A stretch of 64,000 nucleotides of DNA from positions 33,516 to 97,515 of the forward strand of contig JARGNG010000018.1 in NCBI GenBank assembly GCA_029213265.1, given 5' to 3'. The position numbers and the translations under genes were made by a program. Position 1 is the stretch's first letter. Every line of letters starts with the position of its first letter. A model generated the notes under the pieces. The model had not been told where the DNA came from, did not search any database, and saw nothing but the letters and a program-made list of their open reading frames with translations. Positions 1 to 8,849 of the stretch are shown here, one piece after another. The DNA is from Verrucomicrobiales bacterium (GTDB lineage: Bacteria > Verrucomicrobiota > Verrucomicrobiia > Verrucomicrobiales > DEV007).

Positions 1-283
1 AGAGAAGGGAAGCATTCCACGGATCTCCAATCTCTGTTGTTTCCGATACCGTGGTCGCTTCTTTGGCACTCTGCTTCACGGTCACGACGGTCTCCAGTTG
101 GACCGGGGTCGCGGGCAGGAGACGCTCACCAAAAAGGACCCAGGCGAGCAGAAAAAAGCCAACCAGGAGTATGCATGGGATTGACAGATAGATCCACCGT
201 CCCCGGTTGCTGGCCGGGGAGTCGGAGGAGGTTTCAGATGGGGACGACGTCGATTTGACGAGAGATGATAAGGTAGTGTTCAC
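1..283 (-). CDS. Efflux periplasmic adaptor (HlyD-like), N-terminal part only
   Basis: The minus strand is open from a GTG at 283 to the window edge (94 codons seen). The N-terminus is a Ser/Thr-rich cytoplasmic stretch of about 30 residues, then an Arg-Gly-Arg-Trp boundary and one strong membrane helix (about residues 31-53: IYLSIPCILLVGFFLLAW), followed by an extracytoplasmic segment (TPVQLETVVTVKQ) that resembles the first strand of membrane-fusion proteins of RND or ABC exporters. The family call is inference from this layout, because the lipoyl and barrel domains lie outside the window. It is the downstream neighbour (99 bp) of the Cys-rich exported protein at 382-762 on the same strand, which would fit a metal-efflux operon. 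No ATG exists nearby and no Shine-Dalgarno is visible, so the GTG start is tentative. It could also be another single-pass membrane protein. Confidence 0.5.
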   Translation of the reverse strand, partial: MNTTLSSLVKSTSSPSETSSDSPASNRGRWIYLSIPCILLVGFFLLAWVLFGERLLPATPVQLETVVTVKQSAKEATTVSETTEIGDPWNASLL

Positions 284-381
284 AGGAAATTGGATTCAGT
301 TGGTTACCGAAGAGATGGAGAGATCCATCTAGGGCCGAGCGGCACAAAGCCGGGCTCGCTGCCGCGGAGGGCAGAACCAAA

Positions 382-762
382 TCAAACCAACTGACGCTCG
401 AACACCGTCAACCGTTCCCGCCCGGAAAGAGGCGGAGGATCCGGGCTGTCCCGGGTGAAATTCAGAAACCTGTTTGGTGTGATAATCACAGCCGGGCTAA
501 GCGCAGGAATTTCGATTTCCTGAAGCTCGATCGAAAGACAAATCCCCGCCGGAACCGGGAAGCCGTCCCAGTCTGCTTCCGCGATCACACAACAGTCGGA
601 ACCGTTCGTATTGCGGGATTCTTCGCAGCAATCGGGCTCACAGAATTCACCGTCACAGGGAGCCAAAGACACGAGGCAGATCTGCTCGATTTGAGCCGGC
701 AGGCCCAACGAGATCGCAAGAGAGATCGCCAGAAAAAGGGCGCCTGCAATCGGTCTTAACAT
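382..762 (-). CDS. Small Cys-rich exported protein
   Basis: This 126-residue protein starts with a typical signal peptide (residues 1-23, hydrophobic run ALFLAISLAISLGLPA). The mature N-terminal half carries eight cysteines, among them two CC pairs (residues 45-46 and 57-58) within an acidic stretch. The C-terminal half is Pro-rich and has no Cys. I do not recognise a named family. Cysteine clusters in small exported proteins encoded just before an efflux adaptor suggest metal binding, by comparison with other envelope metal-resistance operons; that role is inference. It ends 99 bp before the adaptor start at 283 on the same strand and begins 75 bp before the window's next gene to the right (which ends at 838), so it may be the first gene of the left-hand operon. 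Confidence 0.6.
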   Translation of the reverse strand: MLRPIAGALFLAISLAISLGLPAQIEQICLVSLAPCDGEFCEPDCCEESRNTNGSDCCVIAEADWDGFPVPAGICLSIELQEIEIPALSPAVIITPNRFLNFTRDSPDPPPLSGRERLTVFERQLV

Positions 763-837
763 GGGTAAGGATACGCTCCGCGATGTGGTTCTGTCAAATC
801 GGCACCCATTCCATCGTGTGCCGGGAGCCTTTCACGA

Positions 838-3000
838 CTAACGAAAGTAACGCCCCCACAAGTCATTCAAGATCGTCTTTGCCTCCTCTTCGGACAAGGC
901 GCGGTCGAAAACGAGCAATTCAAAAATTGCATTGGAAAAGGGATCGACATATCCGTCGCCAAATCCGCGTTTTCCGATCGTAAGTTTGCGAAGTGAGCCC
1001 ACCGTGCCCTTGACCTGCCCCGCTTTTACCGTGGCGGTTGCGGCAGTCCCCTCGCGAACCATCAGAAACTGGCTTCCCTCCGTCGCATTGACCGAGTAGG
1101 CAATCACTCCCGCCCCGCCCGGAGTCCACGGGAGCGGAATTCGATTTTCCGGCTTGCCCGAAACGAGCCTCGCTCCACCTATCACATTTCCGGCGTGGTC
1201 AGCGGTCAGGTGGATCATTTCCCCCCCGCCTTTCTCCGGCACAACCCTGACGATTTTATCGGTTCCGGCTTCCAGCTTCCCCACCAGAAAAATCGTCGCA
1301 CCAGCCTCAAAGGAGAAGCAGGTATCGGGTGTCGACATGGTCGTTTTGTTATTCAAGTGAGCGGCCCGGTAGACTCCTGAAAGAGCGGGAATCTCTTCGC
1401 TCGAAAAGCGAACGATGACGGGAAGATGGCTTCCATCCCGGTCTCCCCAGTCCCGCAGAAGAGAATCGGAGCGCCCCTCCCCGGCCAGATTGTACCACGC
1501 CGCGAGCTGATCCCCCGGCTCGGCGCGATTGCGATAGTCTCTTCCAAATGAGCCCTTGCTCCCGAAAAACCGGGCAATCAATCCCTTTTCATTCGGGATC
1601 GGCGAAGGATCCGCCCGGCCATCGGAACGAACGAGAGACTCCGGAAATGGCAGTGGAGGATACACTTTTTCCGCCGGCTCTTCGACTCCGGTCTCGCCGG
1701 CTACCGGGGTTCCCGCCTCGCTTTCGCTTTCGTCGACTCCCCCCAAAATTCCTGTCAAAATCAATCCTAAAACAACCACGCCCAGTCCCACTCCGACTCC
1801 AATCTGGTAGCGACGATCCCGCAACAAACGACCCCATCCTTCCTCAGTGGTTTCCGTCGGTGAGCTCACTGCGGCCGTGCGGGGACCGGTGGCCCGCGAC
1901 GGAACGAATCCTGTCCGGGGGGACGTGATTGCCCCGGTTCGGGGAGCTGGAATGACAGGTTGCCGAGCGGTTGTCGTTGTCGGTACTTGCGGCCCTGACA
2001 CCGGTCCCGTCACGATTCGTATCGGCGAAGAACCGGGATCGACAGTTTCGTTTTCTGCCGCAGAACCCGTCTCACCGGGAGCAGGCTCACCGGGAGCGGT
2101 ATACACTGCGATAACTTCCTCCGGCAGTGCAGATTGCACCTCGTCGCCCTCTTTCCTGTCCTGATACGTCTCCCCCGCCACCGCAGCATGAAACTGGGCC
2201 AGCGCTTCGACCGCATTGGCCGGGCGATCTTCCCGTCTCCTGGAAATCATCCGCATCAACCAGTCACAGACCAAGGGTGGAACGTCGTCGCGCAGCTCGT
2301 GAATGGGACGACATCGATGCTTCATGTGATTCATCGTAGTCTCGGCAGGATTATCGCCCGTGAACGGGGCTTCCTGTGCCAGTGCGTAGTAGAGCACGCA
2401 GCCCATCGAATAGAGATCGGTGCGCTGGTCAAGGGCCTTCAGCTCCAATTGCTCGGGAGCAATATAATCAATCGATCCCAGAAACGATCCTGCTTGATCC
2501 AATGTCTGGGTGGAGGGCTGCTGACTGAATTTCGCGAGGCCGAAGTCGAGAATCTTTACGAGGAAACGATCCGACAGCGTGACCGTGAGCATGATGTTCC
2601 CTGGTTTGATATCCCGATGAAGAAGGTTCAACTCATACGCTTCCACGAGGGGCTCGAGGCATTGCGTGGCAACATCCTGAAAATCGGGCCAGGACAAAGC
2701 ACCGGCCGTCAGAATATCATGAAGATCCTCGCCCTCGATCAGTTCCATGACCACATAGGGGCCATCTTCATCCTCTTCAATCGCGTAGACGGTAACCACA
2801 TTCGGATGCTGAAACTTGGCAAGCGCAGCGGCCTCTTTCTCCAGCGATTCGACGCCTGAAGCCTCATTGAGATTCGTCTCTTCGACCGGGAGGAGGCGCT
2901 TGAGGGCGACCTCCCTGCCCATCACCGTATCAAAGGCGCGGTAAATGGCGCTCATGCCCCCGCGTCCCAGCTTTCCCCGAATTTCGTAACGGTCAGACAT
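838..3000 (-). CDS. Membrane Ser/Thr protein kinase with LamG-like ectodomain
   Basis: A 720-residue PknB-type kinase. Residues 1-275 form a complete Hanks-type domain: Gly-rich loop GRGG (12-15), ATP-binding Lys34, catalytic HRD (128-130) followed by IKPGN, DFG (152-154) and APEQ. A Pro/Thr-rich linker leads to one membrane helix (YQIGVGVGLGVVVLGLILTG). The outer part has a concanavalin/LamG-like shape (residues about 540-720) and ends with the phrase ELLVFDRALSEEEA, common in the laminin-G-like domains of planctomycetes and Verrucomicrobia. It should phosphorylate Ser/Thr in cytosolic partners, perhaps in response to a ligand at the outer domain (inference). I chose the ATG at 3000 because the protein then opens MSDRYEIRGKLGRGG as in its family; a longer reading to 3099 adds 33 atypical residues. 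Divergent from 3121. Confidence 0.88.
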   Translation of the reverse strand: MSDRYEIRGKLGRGGMSAIYRAFDTVMGREVALKRLLPVEETNLNEASGVESLEKEAAALAKFQHPNVVTVYAIEEDEDGPYVVMELIEGEDLHDILTAGALSWPDFQDVATQCLEPLVEAYELNLLHRDIKPGNIMLTVTLSDRFLVKILDFGLAKFSQQPSTQTLDQAGSFLGSIDYIAPEQLELKALDQRTDLYSMGCVLYYALAQEAPFTGDNPAETTMNHMKHRCRPIHELRDDVPPLVCDWLMRMISRRREDRPANAVEALAQFHAAVAGETYQDRKEGDEVQSALPEEVIAVYTAPGEPAPGETGSAAENETVDPGSSPIRIVTGPVSGPQVPTTTTARQPVIPAPRTGAITSPRTGFVPSRATGPRTAAVSSPTETTEEGWGRLLRDRRYQIGVGVGLGVVVLGLILTGILGGVDESESEAGTPVAGETGVEEPAEKVYPPLPFPESLVRSDGRADPSPIPNEKGLIARFFGSKGSFGRDYRNRAEPGDQLAAWYNLAGEGRSDSLLRDWGDRDGSHLPVIVRFSSEEIPALSGVYRAAHLNNKTTMSTPDTCFSFEAGATIFLVGKLEAGTDKIVRVVPEKGGGEMIHLTADHAGNVIGGARLVSGKPENRIPLPWTPGGAGVIAYSVNATEGSQFLMVREGTAATATVKAGQVKGTVGSLRKLTIGKRGFGDGYVDPFSNAIFELLVFDRALSEEEAKTILNDLWGRYFR

Positions 3001-3120
3001 CAAAAGTGTAATGCAGATAAAAATATACACGTAAAGTTCACAAGCACGACCTTTTCCGCCCCCCTTCGTGTCATCACTTTTTGCTTCGTAACCCCGCACC
3101 GGAACGCGACACTCCGCTCC

Positions 3121-3753
3121 ATGAAATCACTTCGCCTCGCTCTCGCTTCTCTCGGGATGGTCTCCCTCTGTTTTTCTGCCGATCCGCCGGCCGGGGCTGA
3201 ACAGGTCATCGACGACAATTTCGAAAGGAAAGACCTCGGGAAAGGATGGGCGGTCCAGACCGGTTCCTGGGCGATCCGGGATGGTGTGCTTCATGGTTCC
3301 GAGATCCCTGCCGACAAACACTCCGCCGCCGCACGCCGCGTCATCGAGACCGAAGATGCGACCTACCAACTTCGCTTTCGCATGAGGGAAGGCGCGAAAA
3401 GCTTTCACTTTGGATTCGATCCCAAACGTGGAACCCTCGATAAAAAGGGACACCTCTTCTCCGTGATCATCAATCCGGACGGCTGGAGAATTCTCAAGCA
3501 CATCGACAAGGCGAAACCAAAAGAGGATCCCAACGAAATCCTTGCCAAGGCAACCCATACTTTTCAAACCGGCGAGTGGTATTCGCTGCGGGTAACCACT
3601 CAGTCGACGGCAGTGAAAGCCGTCATCGAAGGACTCGAACCACTTTCCGCAAACCATCCCAGTTTCGGGGTGCCGAAGCCGACTCTCGTTTTCCGGGTCA
3701 TCGGCGATGGCGTGGACATTGATGATCTCCGGGTCTGGTCGGCAAAACAATAG
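3121..3753 (+). CDS. Exported DUF1080/LamG-like domain protein
   Basis: A 210-residue protein with a cleavable signal peptide (residues 1-19, ending CFSA). The mature part begins VIDDNFERKDLGKGWAVQ and continues GSWAIRDGVLHGSE, the hallmark start of the DUF1080 / 3-keto-glucoside hydrolase-like beta-sandwich found in large numbers in planctomycetes and Verrucomicrobia. It ends with the typical DDLRVWSA strand. These domains bind or hydrolyse carbohydrates outside the cytoplasm; which applies here cannot be told from sequence, so a sugar-related role is inference. It is a single-domain version. It is transcribed divergently from the kinase gene across 120 bp and followed within 40 bp by a convergent oxidoreductase gene. 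Confidence 0.75.
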   Translation: MKSLRLALASLGMVSLCFSADPPAGAEQVIDDNFERKDLGKGWAVQTGSWAIRDGVLHGSEIPADKHSAAARRVIETEDATYQLRFRMREGAKSFHFGFDPKRGTLDKKGHLFSVIINPDGWRILKHIDKAKPKEDPNEILAKATHTFQTGEWYSLRVTTQSTAVKAVIEGLEPLSANHPSFGVPKPTLVFRVIGDGVDIDDLRVWSAKQ

Positions 3754-3762
3754 CAAGAGCAG

Positions 3763-3786
3763 GCGATCACAAAGATCCGCTTTTTT
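3763..3786 (+). terminator. Possible intrinsic terminator of the DUF1080-like gene
   Basis: Ten bases after the stop at 3753 a short stem (GCGATC at 3763-3768 against GATC-C-GC at 3774-3780, one bulged C, loop ACAAA) is followed directly by six T at 3781-3786. The stem is short, so only moderate support. The convergent gene ends at 3787. Confidence 0.4.
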
Positions 3787-4758
3787 CTATGGGAGAATCT
3801 GACTTCGGACTTCCTCCATCATTTTTGACAAGGCCCTCGAATCTTCGTGCGAGTGGCCGGGACATTCGTTCAAACCGGCGGCCAATGCGTCCGTCACTGC
3901 CTCGATCTCTGCCTTGACCATACCCCCGGAGTCATCTTCAAAAACTTCCAGAATCTCTCCGTCCCGACGCAGCTCTGTGCGCACCCCGGCGTGAAACTTC
4001 GGAAGACGAATCTCCCCTTCTGTTCCCCGGACTACGGCATCCATGGCCTCTTCCGCTCGAAAGGAGCAGGTCATTGCCGCGCTCGCCCCGCTCCCGTGCT
4101 TCGAAATCATGGAAACGGAATCCTCCACCCCTGTCTCTGCCAGAGTCCCGACGGCCGAAATGGCGGTCGCCTCGCCAAGTAGAAACCGAGCCAGATACAG
4201 AGGATAAATCCCGACATCGAGAACCGCACCCCCGGCCAGTTCCGGATTCATAAGCCGGTCCTCCGGATCCGTGGGCCCTTGAAAGCAACAGTCAGCCTGA
4301 AGCAACCGCGGCTCACCGATTCTGCCGTCCGCGATCCATTGCTTCGCCTTTCTCACGGCGGGGAGAAAGCCGGTTTTCATCGCCTCCATGAGGAACCGTT
4401 TCTTCCCGGACGCGAACTGAAGCAGGGCGTCGGTTTCCTCAAACGAAGGAGTGAGCGGCTTTTCACAGAGCACTGCTTTTCCGGAAGACAGGGCCTCTTC
4501 GGCGAGACCTCGATGGAAGACATGCGGAACGACGATGTAGACGACATCGACTTCCTCATCGGCGAACAGCTCCCCGTAGTTTCCGTAGGATCGTTCAAAC
4601 CCGAACTCCCCCGCGAACGCCGCTGACTTTTTCCCGTCTCTCGACGCCACAGCTACAAGCCGGGCCCGATCGACCGTTCCCAGTTCCTCCGCAAATTCAC
4701 GAGCGAACCGCCCCGGACCGATCAGCCCCCAACCGAATGTTTCTTTGTCAGGATTCAT
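3787..4758 (-). CDS. Gfo/Idh/MocA-family oxidoreductase
   Basis: A 323-residue NAD(P)-dependent dehydrogenase. The Rossmann part opens GWGLIGPGRFAREFAEEL, an acceptable G-x-G-x-x-A dinucleotide motif, and the family's conserved CEKPLTPS (Glu-Lys-Pro) is present near residue 98. The C-terminal half is the alpha/beta sheet domain that binds the substrate. Family members oxidise or epimerise sugars, inositols or trans-dihydrodiols; the substrate here is unknown. The ATG at 4758 is supported by a good Shine-Dalgarno (GAGGTG, RC of 4762-4767) three bases upstream; an extension to 4866 would add 36 residues with no family similarity. It diverges from the sucrose locus over 135 bp and converges with the DUF1080-like gene. 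Confidence 0.85.
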   Translation of the reverse strand: MNPDKETFGWGLIGPGRFAREFAEELGTVDRARLVAVASRDGKKSAAFAGEFGFERSYGNYGELFADEEVDVVYIVVPHVFHRGLAEEALSSGKAVLCEKPLTPSFEETDALLQFASGKKRFLMEAMKTGFLPAVRKAKQWIADGRIGEPRLLQADCCFQGPTDPEDRLMNPELAGGAVLDVGIYPLYLARFLLGEATAISAVGTLAETGVEDSVSMISKHGSGASAAMTCSFRAEEAMDAVVRGTEGEIRLPKFHAGVRTELRRDGEILEVFEDDSGGMVKAEIEAVTDALAAGLNECPGHSHEDSRALSKMMEEVRSQILP

Positions 4759-4893
4759 ATCCACCTCACTTTCAATGTAGTCCAATTCCCGGAAAATCCA
4801 GATCTTCACTGGAAATCGATGCATCCGCCGGTAATATGACGGTGGTATTGATAATGCTGAGGGCACTCAAACAGGCATTACCAGACGATACCT

Positions 4894-5652
4894 ATGTTTC
4901 TTTTTTCCACCGACATCGACGGAACCATCTACGACGGCCCCGAAACGGCCGAGCGCTTCTCCGAGTTCTGGCAGCGCCTTCGGGACAGCGGCACCCCCCC
5001 TGTTCTTTGCTACAATACGGGACGGTCCCTGGCGGACACCCGGGATCTGATTTCCAGAACCTCGCTGCCCGAGCCCGACTACATCATTGCCGGAGTCGGG
5101 ACGGAAATGTTTCATTTCGGGCAGGAGGCGATGATACCCGAGTGGGGCGACGAGCTTTCCGGTGGCTGGGATTTTGAAATCGTGAAAACGATTGTGCTCG
5201 AATCGGGCGTCGACATCGAGATGCAGCCACCGGAGTGTCAAAACCCCTTCAAGTGCAGCTGGTTTTTCTTCGAAAAAGAACCCTCTGAAATCGAAGCACT
5301 CGGCCTCGCCATCGCGGAAGCCGGAGTGCAGGCACAACTCGTCTACTCTTCCAATCGGGACCTCGATATTCTGCCCTGTGGTGCCAATAAGGGGAATGCG
5401 ATCGGCTGGCTTGCCGACAAACTCGGGACGCCGACAGAGAATGTTCTCGTCGCAGGTGATTCCGGGAATGATGCCTCCATGTTCGACCTCAAAAATGCCT
5501 CCGGCATTGTCGTCTCGAATGCAGAGCCGGCGCTCTTTGCCGCCATTGCCGAAAGACATTTCCGCGCCACGGATCCCTGCGCCGACGGCGTGATCGAGGG
5601 CATCACCCTTCGCATCGAAACGCTTCATCCTGACTTTTTTCAACCCGGCTGA
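4894..5652 (+). CDS. spp: Sucrose-6-phosphate phosphatase
   Basis: A 252-residue HAD-superfamily phosphatase (class IIB). The catalytic DxDGT is at residues 7-11 (TDIDGT); later motifs are YNTGRS (motif II), KGNAIGWL (motif III Lys) and VAGDSGND (motif IV acidic residues), all in the order of sucrose-phosphatase. It should dephosphorylate sucrose-6-phosphate made by the synthase whose gene starts one base after this stop. This is the first gene of the locus spp-sps-fructokinase-ams (4894-10793). The same gene set (sps-spp-fruK-ams) is known for sucrose accumulation and turnover in halotolerant methanotrophs; here the first two are swapped. No clear Shine-Dalgarno, so the start rests on the N-terminal DxD position. 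Confidence 0.9.
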   Translation: MFLFSTDIDGTIYDGPETAERFSEFWQRLRDSGTPPVLCYNTGRSLADTRDLISRTSLPEPDYIIAGVGTEMFHFGQEAMIPEWGDELSGGWDFEIVKTIVLESGVDIEMQPPECQNPFKCSWFFFEKEPSEIEALGLAIAEAGVQAQLVYSSNRDLDILPCGANKGNAIGWLADKLGTPTENVLVAGDSGNDASMFDLKNASGIVVSNAEPALFAAIAERHFRATDPCADGVIEGITLRIETLHPDFFQPG

Positions 5653-5653
5653 T

Positions 5654-7891
5654 ATGAAGACCCCTGACGACCTCTATATCGTTCACATTTCGATCCACGG
5701 GCTCATCCGCGGCGAGAATCTCGAACTCGGGCGCGATGCCGACACCGGGGGGCAGTGCAAATACGTTGTCGAATTGGTGAAGGCTCTCTCCGAACACGAA
5801 AATGTCGGAAGAGTCGATCTTTTCACCCGGCTCGTGTCAGATCCGAAAGTCAGCCCTGACTATGCGCAGCCGGTCGAAGACCTCGGAAACAATGCCTACA
5901 TCCGCCGTATCCTCGCCGGTCCGAAGCGCTACCTGAGAAAAGAATCTCTCTGGCGCTATCTCGACAGCTTCATTGATCAGGCACTTGCACTCTTCCGTGA
6001 AAGCCATCGGCTGCCGGATGTAATTCACGCCCACTATGCGGACGCCGGCTACGTGGGCAGTCGATTGGCCTCGCTGTTGGGATGTCCCTTCATCTTCACG
6101 GGCCATTCGCTCGGCCGGACGAAACTGGAGAGCCTTCTCGCCAACAAAGGGGACCGGGCCAAAGTGGAGCGAAGCTACAACCTCCCCGCCCGGATCGAGG
6201 CCGAGGAACTCGCTCTCGACAGTGCGGCAATGGTTTGCACCAGCACGCATCAGGAAGTGAAGCAGCAGTATTCGGTCTACGAGCTTTACGCCCCTGAGCG
6301 AATGCGGGTCATTCCTCCAGGCGTAGACCTCTCACGTTTTGAGCCCCCGAACGGGGACAACATTCCCGCAGCCGTTTCAGCAAAGATCGAACGCTTCCTC
6401 GACCACCCGGAACGCCCCGCCATCCTCTCGATTGCGAGAGCGGATGAAAAGAAGAACCTTTCCTCGCTCGTTCATGCCTACGGACAGAGCAAAACCCTCC
6501 GCGACCGGGCAAATCTCGTTCTCGTGGCGGGAAACCGGGACACAATCTCTTCCCTCAACCCGGGAGCGCGTAAGGTCTGGACCGAACTCCTTCAGCTGAT
6601 CGACGACTACGATCTCTACGGATGTGTATCCATCCCCAAGCACCACGAGCCGAACGAGATTCCCGCCTTCTACCGATATGCAGCGGCGAAGAAAGGGCTT
6701 TTCATCAATCCGGCCTTGAATGAACCCTTCGGCCTCACCGTGATCGAAGCCGCGGCATCCGGACTTCCGGTTCTGGCCACCAATGACGGAGGTCCCCGGG
6801 ATATTCTCGGCAACTGCCACAATGGAGAACTGATTGACCCTCTCGACATCCCTGCACTCACCGAAAAGCTGGAGCGGGGAGTTTCCGATCCTGATCTATG
6901 GGAAAGCTGGTCGCAATCCGGCATCGACGGAGTCAACCGCCACTACACCTGGCATGGCCACGTCGATCGCTACCTCGAAGAAGCCTCCAGTCTGCTTGCC
7001 GAGATAACGCAACCGCACTTGATTACCGAGAAGATCCGAACCTCTCTCCCCCTTGCCGACCGAATCGTTTTTACAGGCCTCGAAGGGCAGCTTCTGGAGG
7101 AGGATCCGGAAGCGATTCGAAGGCTGCGTGAGCTCGCCAATCGAAACCAACCCAACCTCGGGTTTGGCATCGCGTCGGGCAGGAGCCTCAAGATGGCTCG
7201 CGATCTAATTGAGAAACACGGCCTCCCTGAGCCGGACATCTACATCACGCAACTCGGCGCGGAAATTCACTACGGAAAACGCCAGGTTCTCGACCTCTCC
7301 TGGGAAAAGCATCTCTCCCACCGTTGGGAGCCCGAAGCCATCATGGAAACACTGGAGAACATTCCCGGTCTCAAGGTCCAGGAGGAGCCCGGTCATCAGC
7401 ACCGGTTTAAGATTTCCTACCACTTCGAAAAAGGAGTCGCTCCGAGAAGAAAGGAGATTCAGCGTCTTCTCCGCGAAAACGGACTCCGGGCCAAGGTCAT
7501 TCTATCGCAGGGAAAATGGCTCGATGTCATTCCTCTTCGATCCGGAAAGGGCCAGGCGATTCGTTATGTGACGATGCGGTGGGGCATTCCTGCAGACCGG
7601 GTGCTCTTTTATGCCCGTCGCGGGAGCGACTACGAAGCGCTATCCGGACAATTTCTGGGAGTACTTGGCGGAGATCATGCTTTGGAGTTGAAGTCAACGA
7701 CCTCACTCCCCCGTGTCTATCTTGCCGAAAAACCGAATTTCGCCGGCCTCGTCGAAGGCATCGAAGCCTACCAGTTTGACGGTGGCATTGAAGTCCCGGA
7801 AAGTGCTGAAGGCCTTCACCCTGAAGAGGCGGAAGAGCAGGAGGCCGTGTTGGCGCCGGACATGATTGCTCATTCCAGTGACGAGGATTAA
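5654..7891 (+). CDS. sps: Sucrose-phosphate synthase with inactive HAD-like C-terminal domain
   Basis: A 745-residue enzyme that joins UDP-glucose and fructose-6-phosphate. Residues 1-460 are a GT4, GT-B fold: SIHGLIRGENLELGRDADTG near the N-terminus (the sucrose synthase/SPS acceptor loop), HAHYADAGYVG, FTGHSLG, and the nucleotide-sugar motif NEPFGLTVIEAAASGLPVLAT near residue 356. Residues about 475-700 resemble the sucrose-phosphatase domain (GIASGRSLKMARDLI, ITQLGAEIHYG, SGKGQAIRYV), but the position of the catalytic DxDGT reads FTGLEG, so this domain lacks the Asp nucleophile. It most likely has a structural or regulatory role, as in plant SPS, with activity supplied by the separate Spp. 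Spaced 1 bp from spp and 11 bp from the kinase gene: clearly one transcript. Confidence 0.93.
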   Translation: MKTPDDLYIVHISIHGLIRGENLELGRDADTGGQCKYVVELVKALSEHENVGRVDLFTRLVSDPKVSPDYAQPVEDLGNNAYIRRILAGPKRYLRKESLWRYLDSFIDQALALFRESHRLPDVIHAHYADAGYVGSRLASLLGCPFIFTGHSLGRTKLESLLANKGDRAKVERSYNLPARIEAEELALDSAAMVCTSTHQEVKQQYSVYELYAPERMRVIPPGVDLSRFEPPNGDNIPAAVSAKIERFLDHPERPAILSIARADEKKNLSSLVHAYGQSKTLRDRANLVLVAGNRDTISSLNPGARKVWTELLQLIDDYDLYGCVSIPKHHEPNEIPAFYRYAAAKKGLFINPALNEPFGLTVIEAAASGLPVLATNDGGPRDILGNCHNGELIDPLDIPALTEKLERGVSDPDLWESWSQSGIDGVNRHYTWHGHVDRYLEEASSLLAEITQPHLITEKIRTSLPLADRIVFTGLEGQLLEEDPEAIRRLRELANRNQPNLGFGIASGRSLKMARDLIEKHGLPEPDIYITQLGAEIHYGKRQVLDLSWEKHLSHRWEPEAIMETLENIPGLKVQEEPGHQHRFKISYHFEKGVAPRRKEIQRLLRENGLRAKVILSQGKWLDVIPLRSGKGQAIRYVTMRWGIPADRVLFYARRGSDYEALSGQFLGVLGGDHALELKSTTSLPRVYLAEKPNFAGLVEGIEAYQFDGGIEVPESAEGLHPEEAEEQEAVLAPDMIAHSSDED

Positions 7892-7902
7892 ATGGAACCC
7901 TG

Positions 7903-8808
7903 ATGGAAGAAAACAACGACATCCCCCTTCTCGCCGGTATTGAAGCCGGAGGAACCAAATATGTCTGCGCCGTTGCGACCAATCCAACGGAGCCGCTCCT
8001 CGAATCCCGTTTTCCAACCGGTGATCCGGAAGCGACCATTGAGCAGGCCGTGACCTTCTTTCAGGAGGCGATGGAGCGCTATGGGCCGATTCGGAGCATG
8101 GGAATCGGCACCTTTGGACCCGCTGACATTCACGTCAAATCTCCCGGATACGGCTCGATCCTCACCACCCCCAAGCGTGGTTGGGCGGGCTTCAATGTGG
8201 TCAATGCAGTCCGGGACGGACTCGGACTTCCGATACCGATCGCCTTCGATACGGATGTCAATGCAGCGGTTCTCGGAGAAGCCGAATACGGCGCCGCTAT
8301 GAACCATCGCTTCGTTGCCTACATCACGATTGGCACAGGAATCGGGGCCGCGTTTCTTCATGACGGACAAATCATCCATGGTCGCATGCACCCCGAGGTC
8401 GGACATATGGTGATGCCGGATTTCGACAAAGCCTTCGGCAAGAGCACCAACCACTGCCCCTTTCATGAGTCGTGCTTCGAAGGACGGGCGGCAGGACCCG
8501 CCATCGAGAGTCGCTGGGGAATTCCCGGAGGCGAACTCCCGGACGATCATGAAGCCTGGGATCTGCAGGCGGCCTACCTTGCCGCAGGATGTATCAACCT
8601 CACTGCCGTGTGGTCTCCCGACCTCATACTTCTGGGTGGAGGGGTCTCTCAAAAGGCAGGGTTGATCGACCGGGTCCGCCGTGAATTTGAGAAGCAGGCG
8701 GGCGGCTACTGGAGTCTGCCTCCCCTCGATCTGTATCTGCAAACTCCTTCGCTGGATCAAAACGCCGGAATCGTCGGCTCTCTTGCGTTGGCACAACGGC
8801 TGCTGTAA
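7903..8808 (+). CDS. ROK-family fructokinase
   Basis: A 301-residue sugar kinase of the ROK family. The phosphate-binding loop is GIEAGGTKYVCAVA (residues 12-25), catalytic Asp lies in the FDTDVNAAVLGE segment, and the Cys/His zinc-type motif is present as HPEVGH followed by CPFHESCFEG. GIEAGGTK and the CPFH-x-CFEG form are typical of fructokinases (YdhR/Mak group) rather than glucokinases. It should phosphorylate the fructose set free when amylosucrase splits sucrose, returning it as fructose-6-phosphate to central metabolism or to sucrose synthesis. This matches fruK of the methanotroph sucrose cluster in role, although that one is a PfkB-type enzyme as far as I recall. Lies 11 bp after sps and 41 bp before ams. 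Confidence 0.87.
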   Translation: MEENNDIPLLAGIEAGGTKYVCAVATNPTEPLLESRFPTGDPEATIEQAVTFFQEAMERYGPIRSMGIGTFGPADIHVKSPGYGSILTTPKRGWAGFNVVNAVRDGLGLPIPIAFDTDVNAAVLGEAEYGAAMNHRFVAYITIGTGIGAAFLHDGQIIHGRMHPEVGHMVMPDFDKAFGKSTNHCPFHESCFEGRAAGPAIESRWGIPGGELPDDHEAWDLQAAYLAAGCINLTAVWSPDLILLGGGVSQKAGLIDRVRREFEKQAGGYWSLPPLDLYLQTPSLDQNAGIVGSLALAQRLL

Positions 8809-8849
8809 CGCGTCCTGTGCAAACCGCTCCCCTTTTTCCTAAAACCTCT

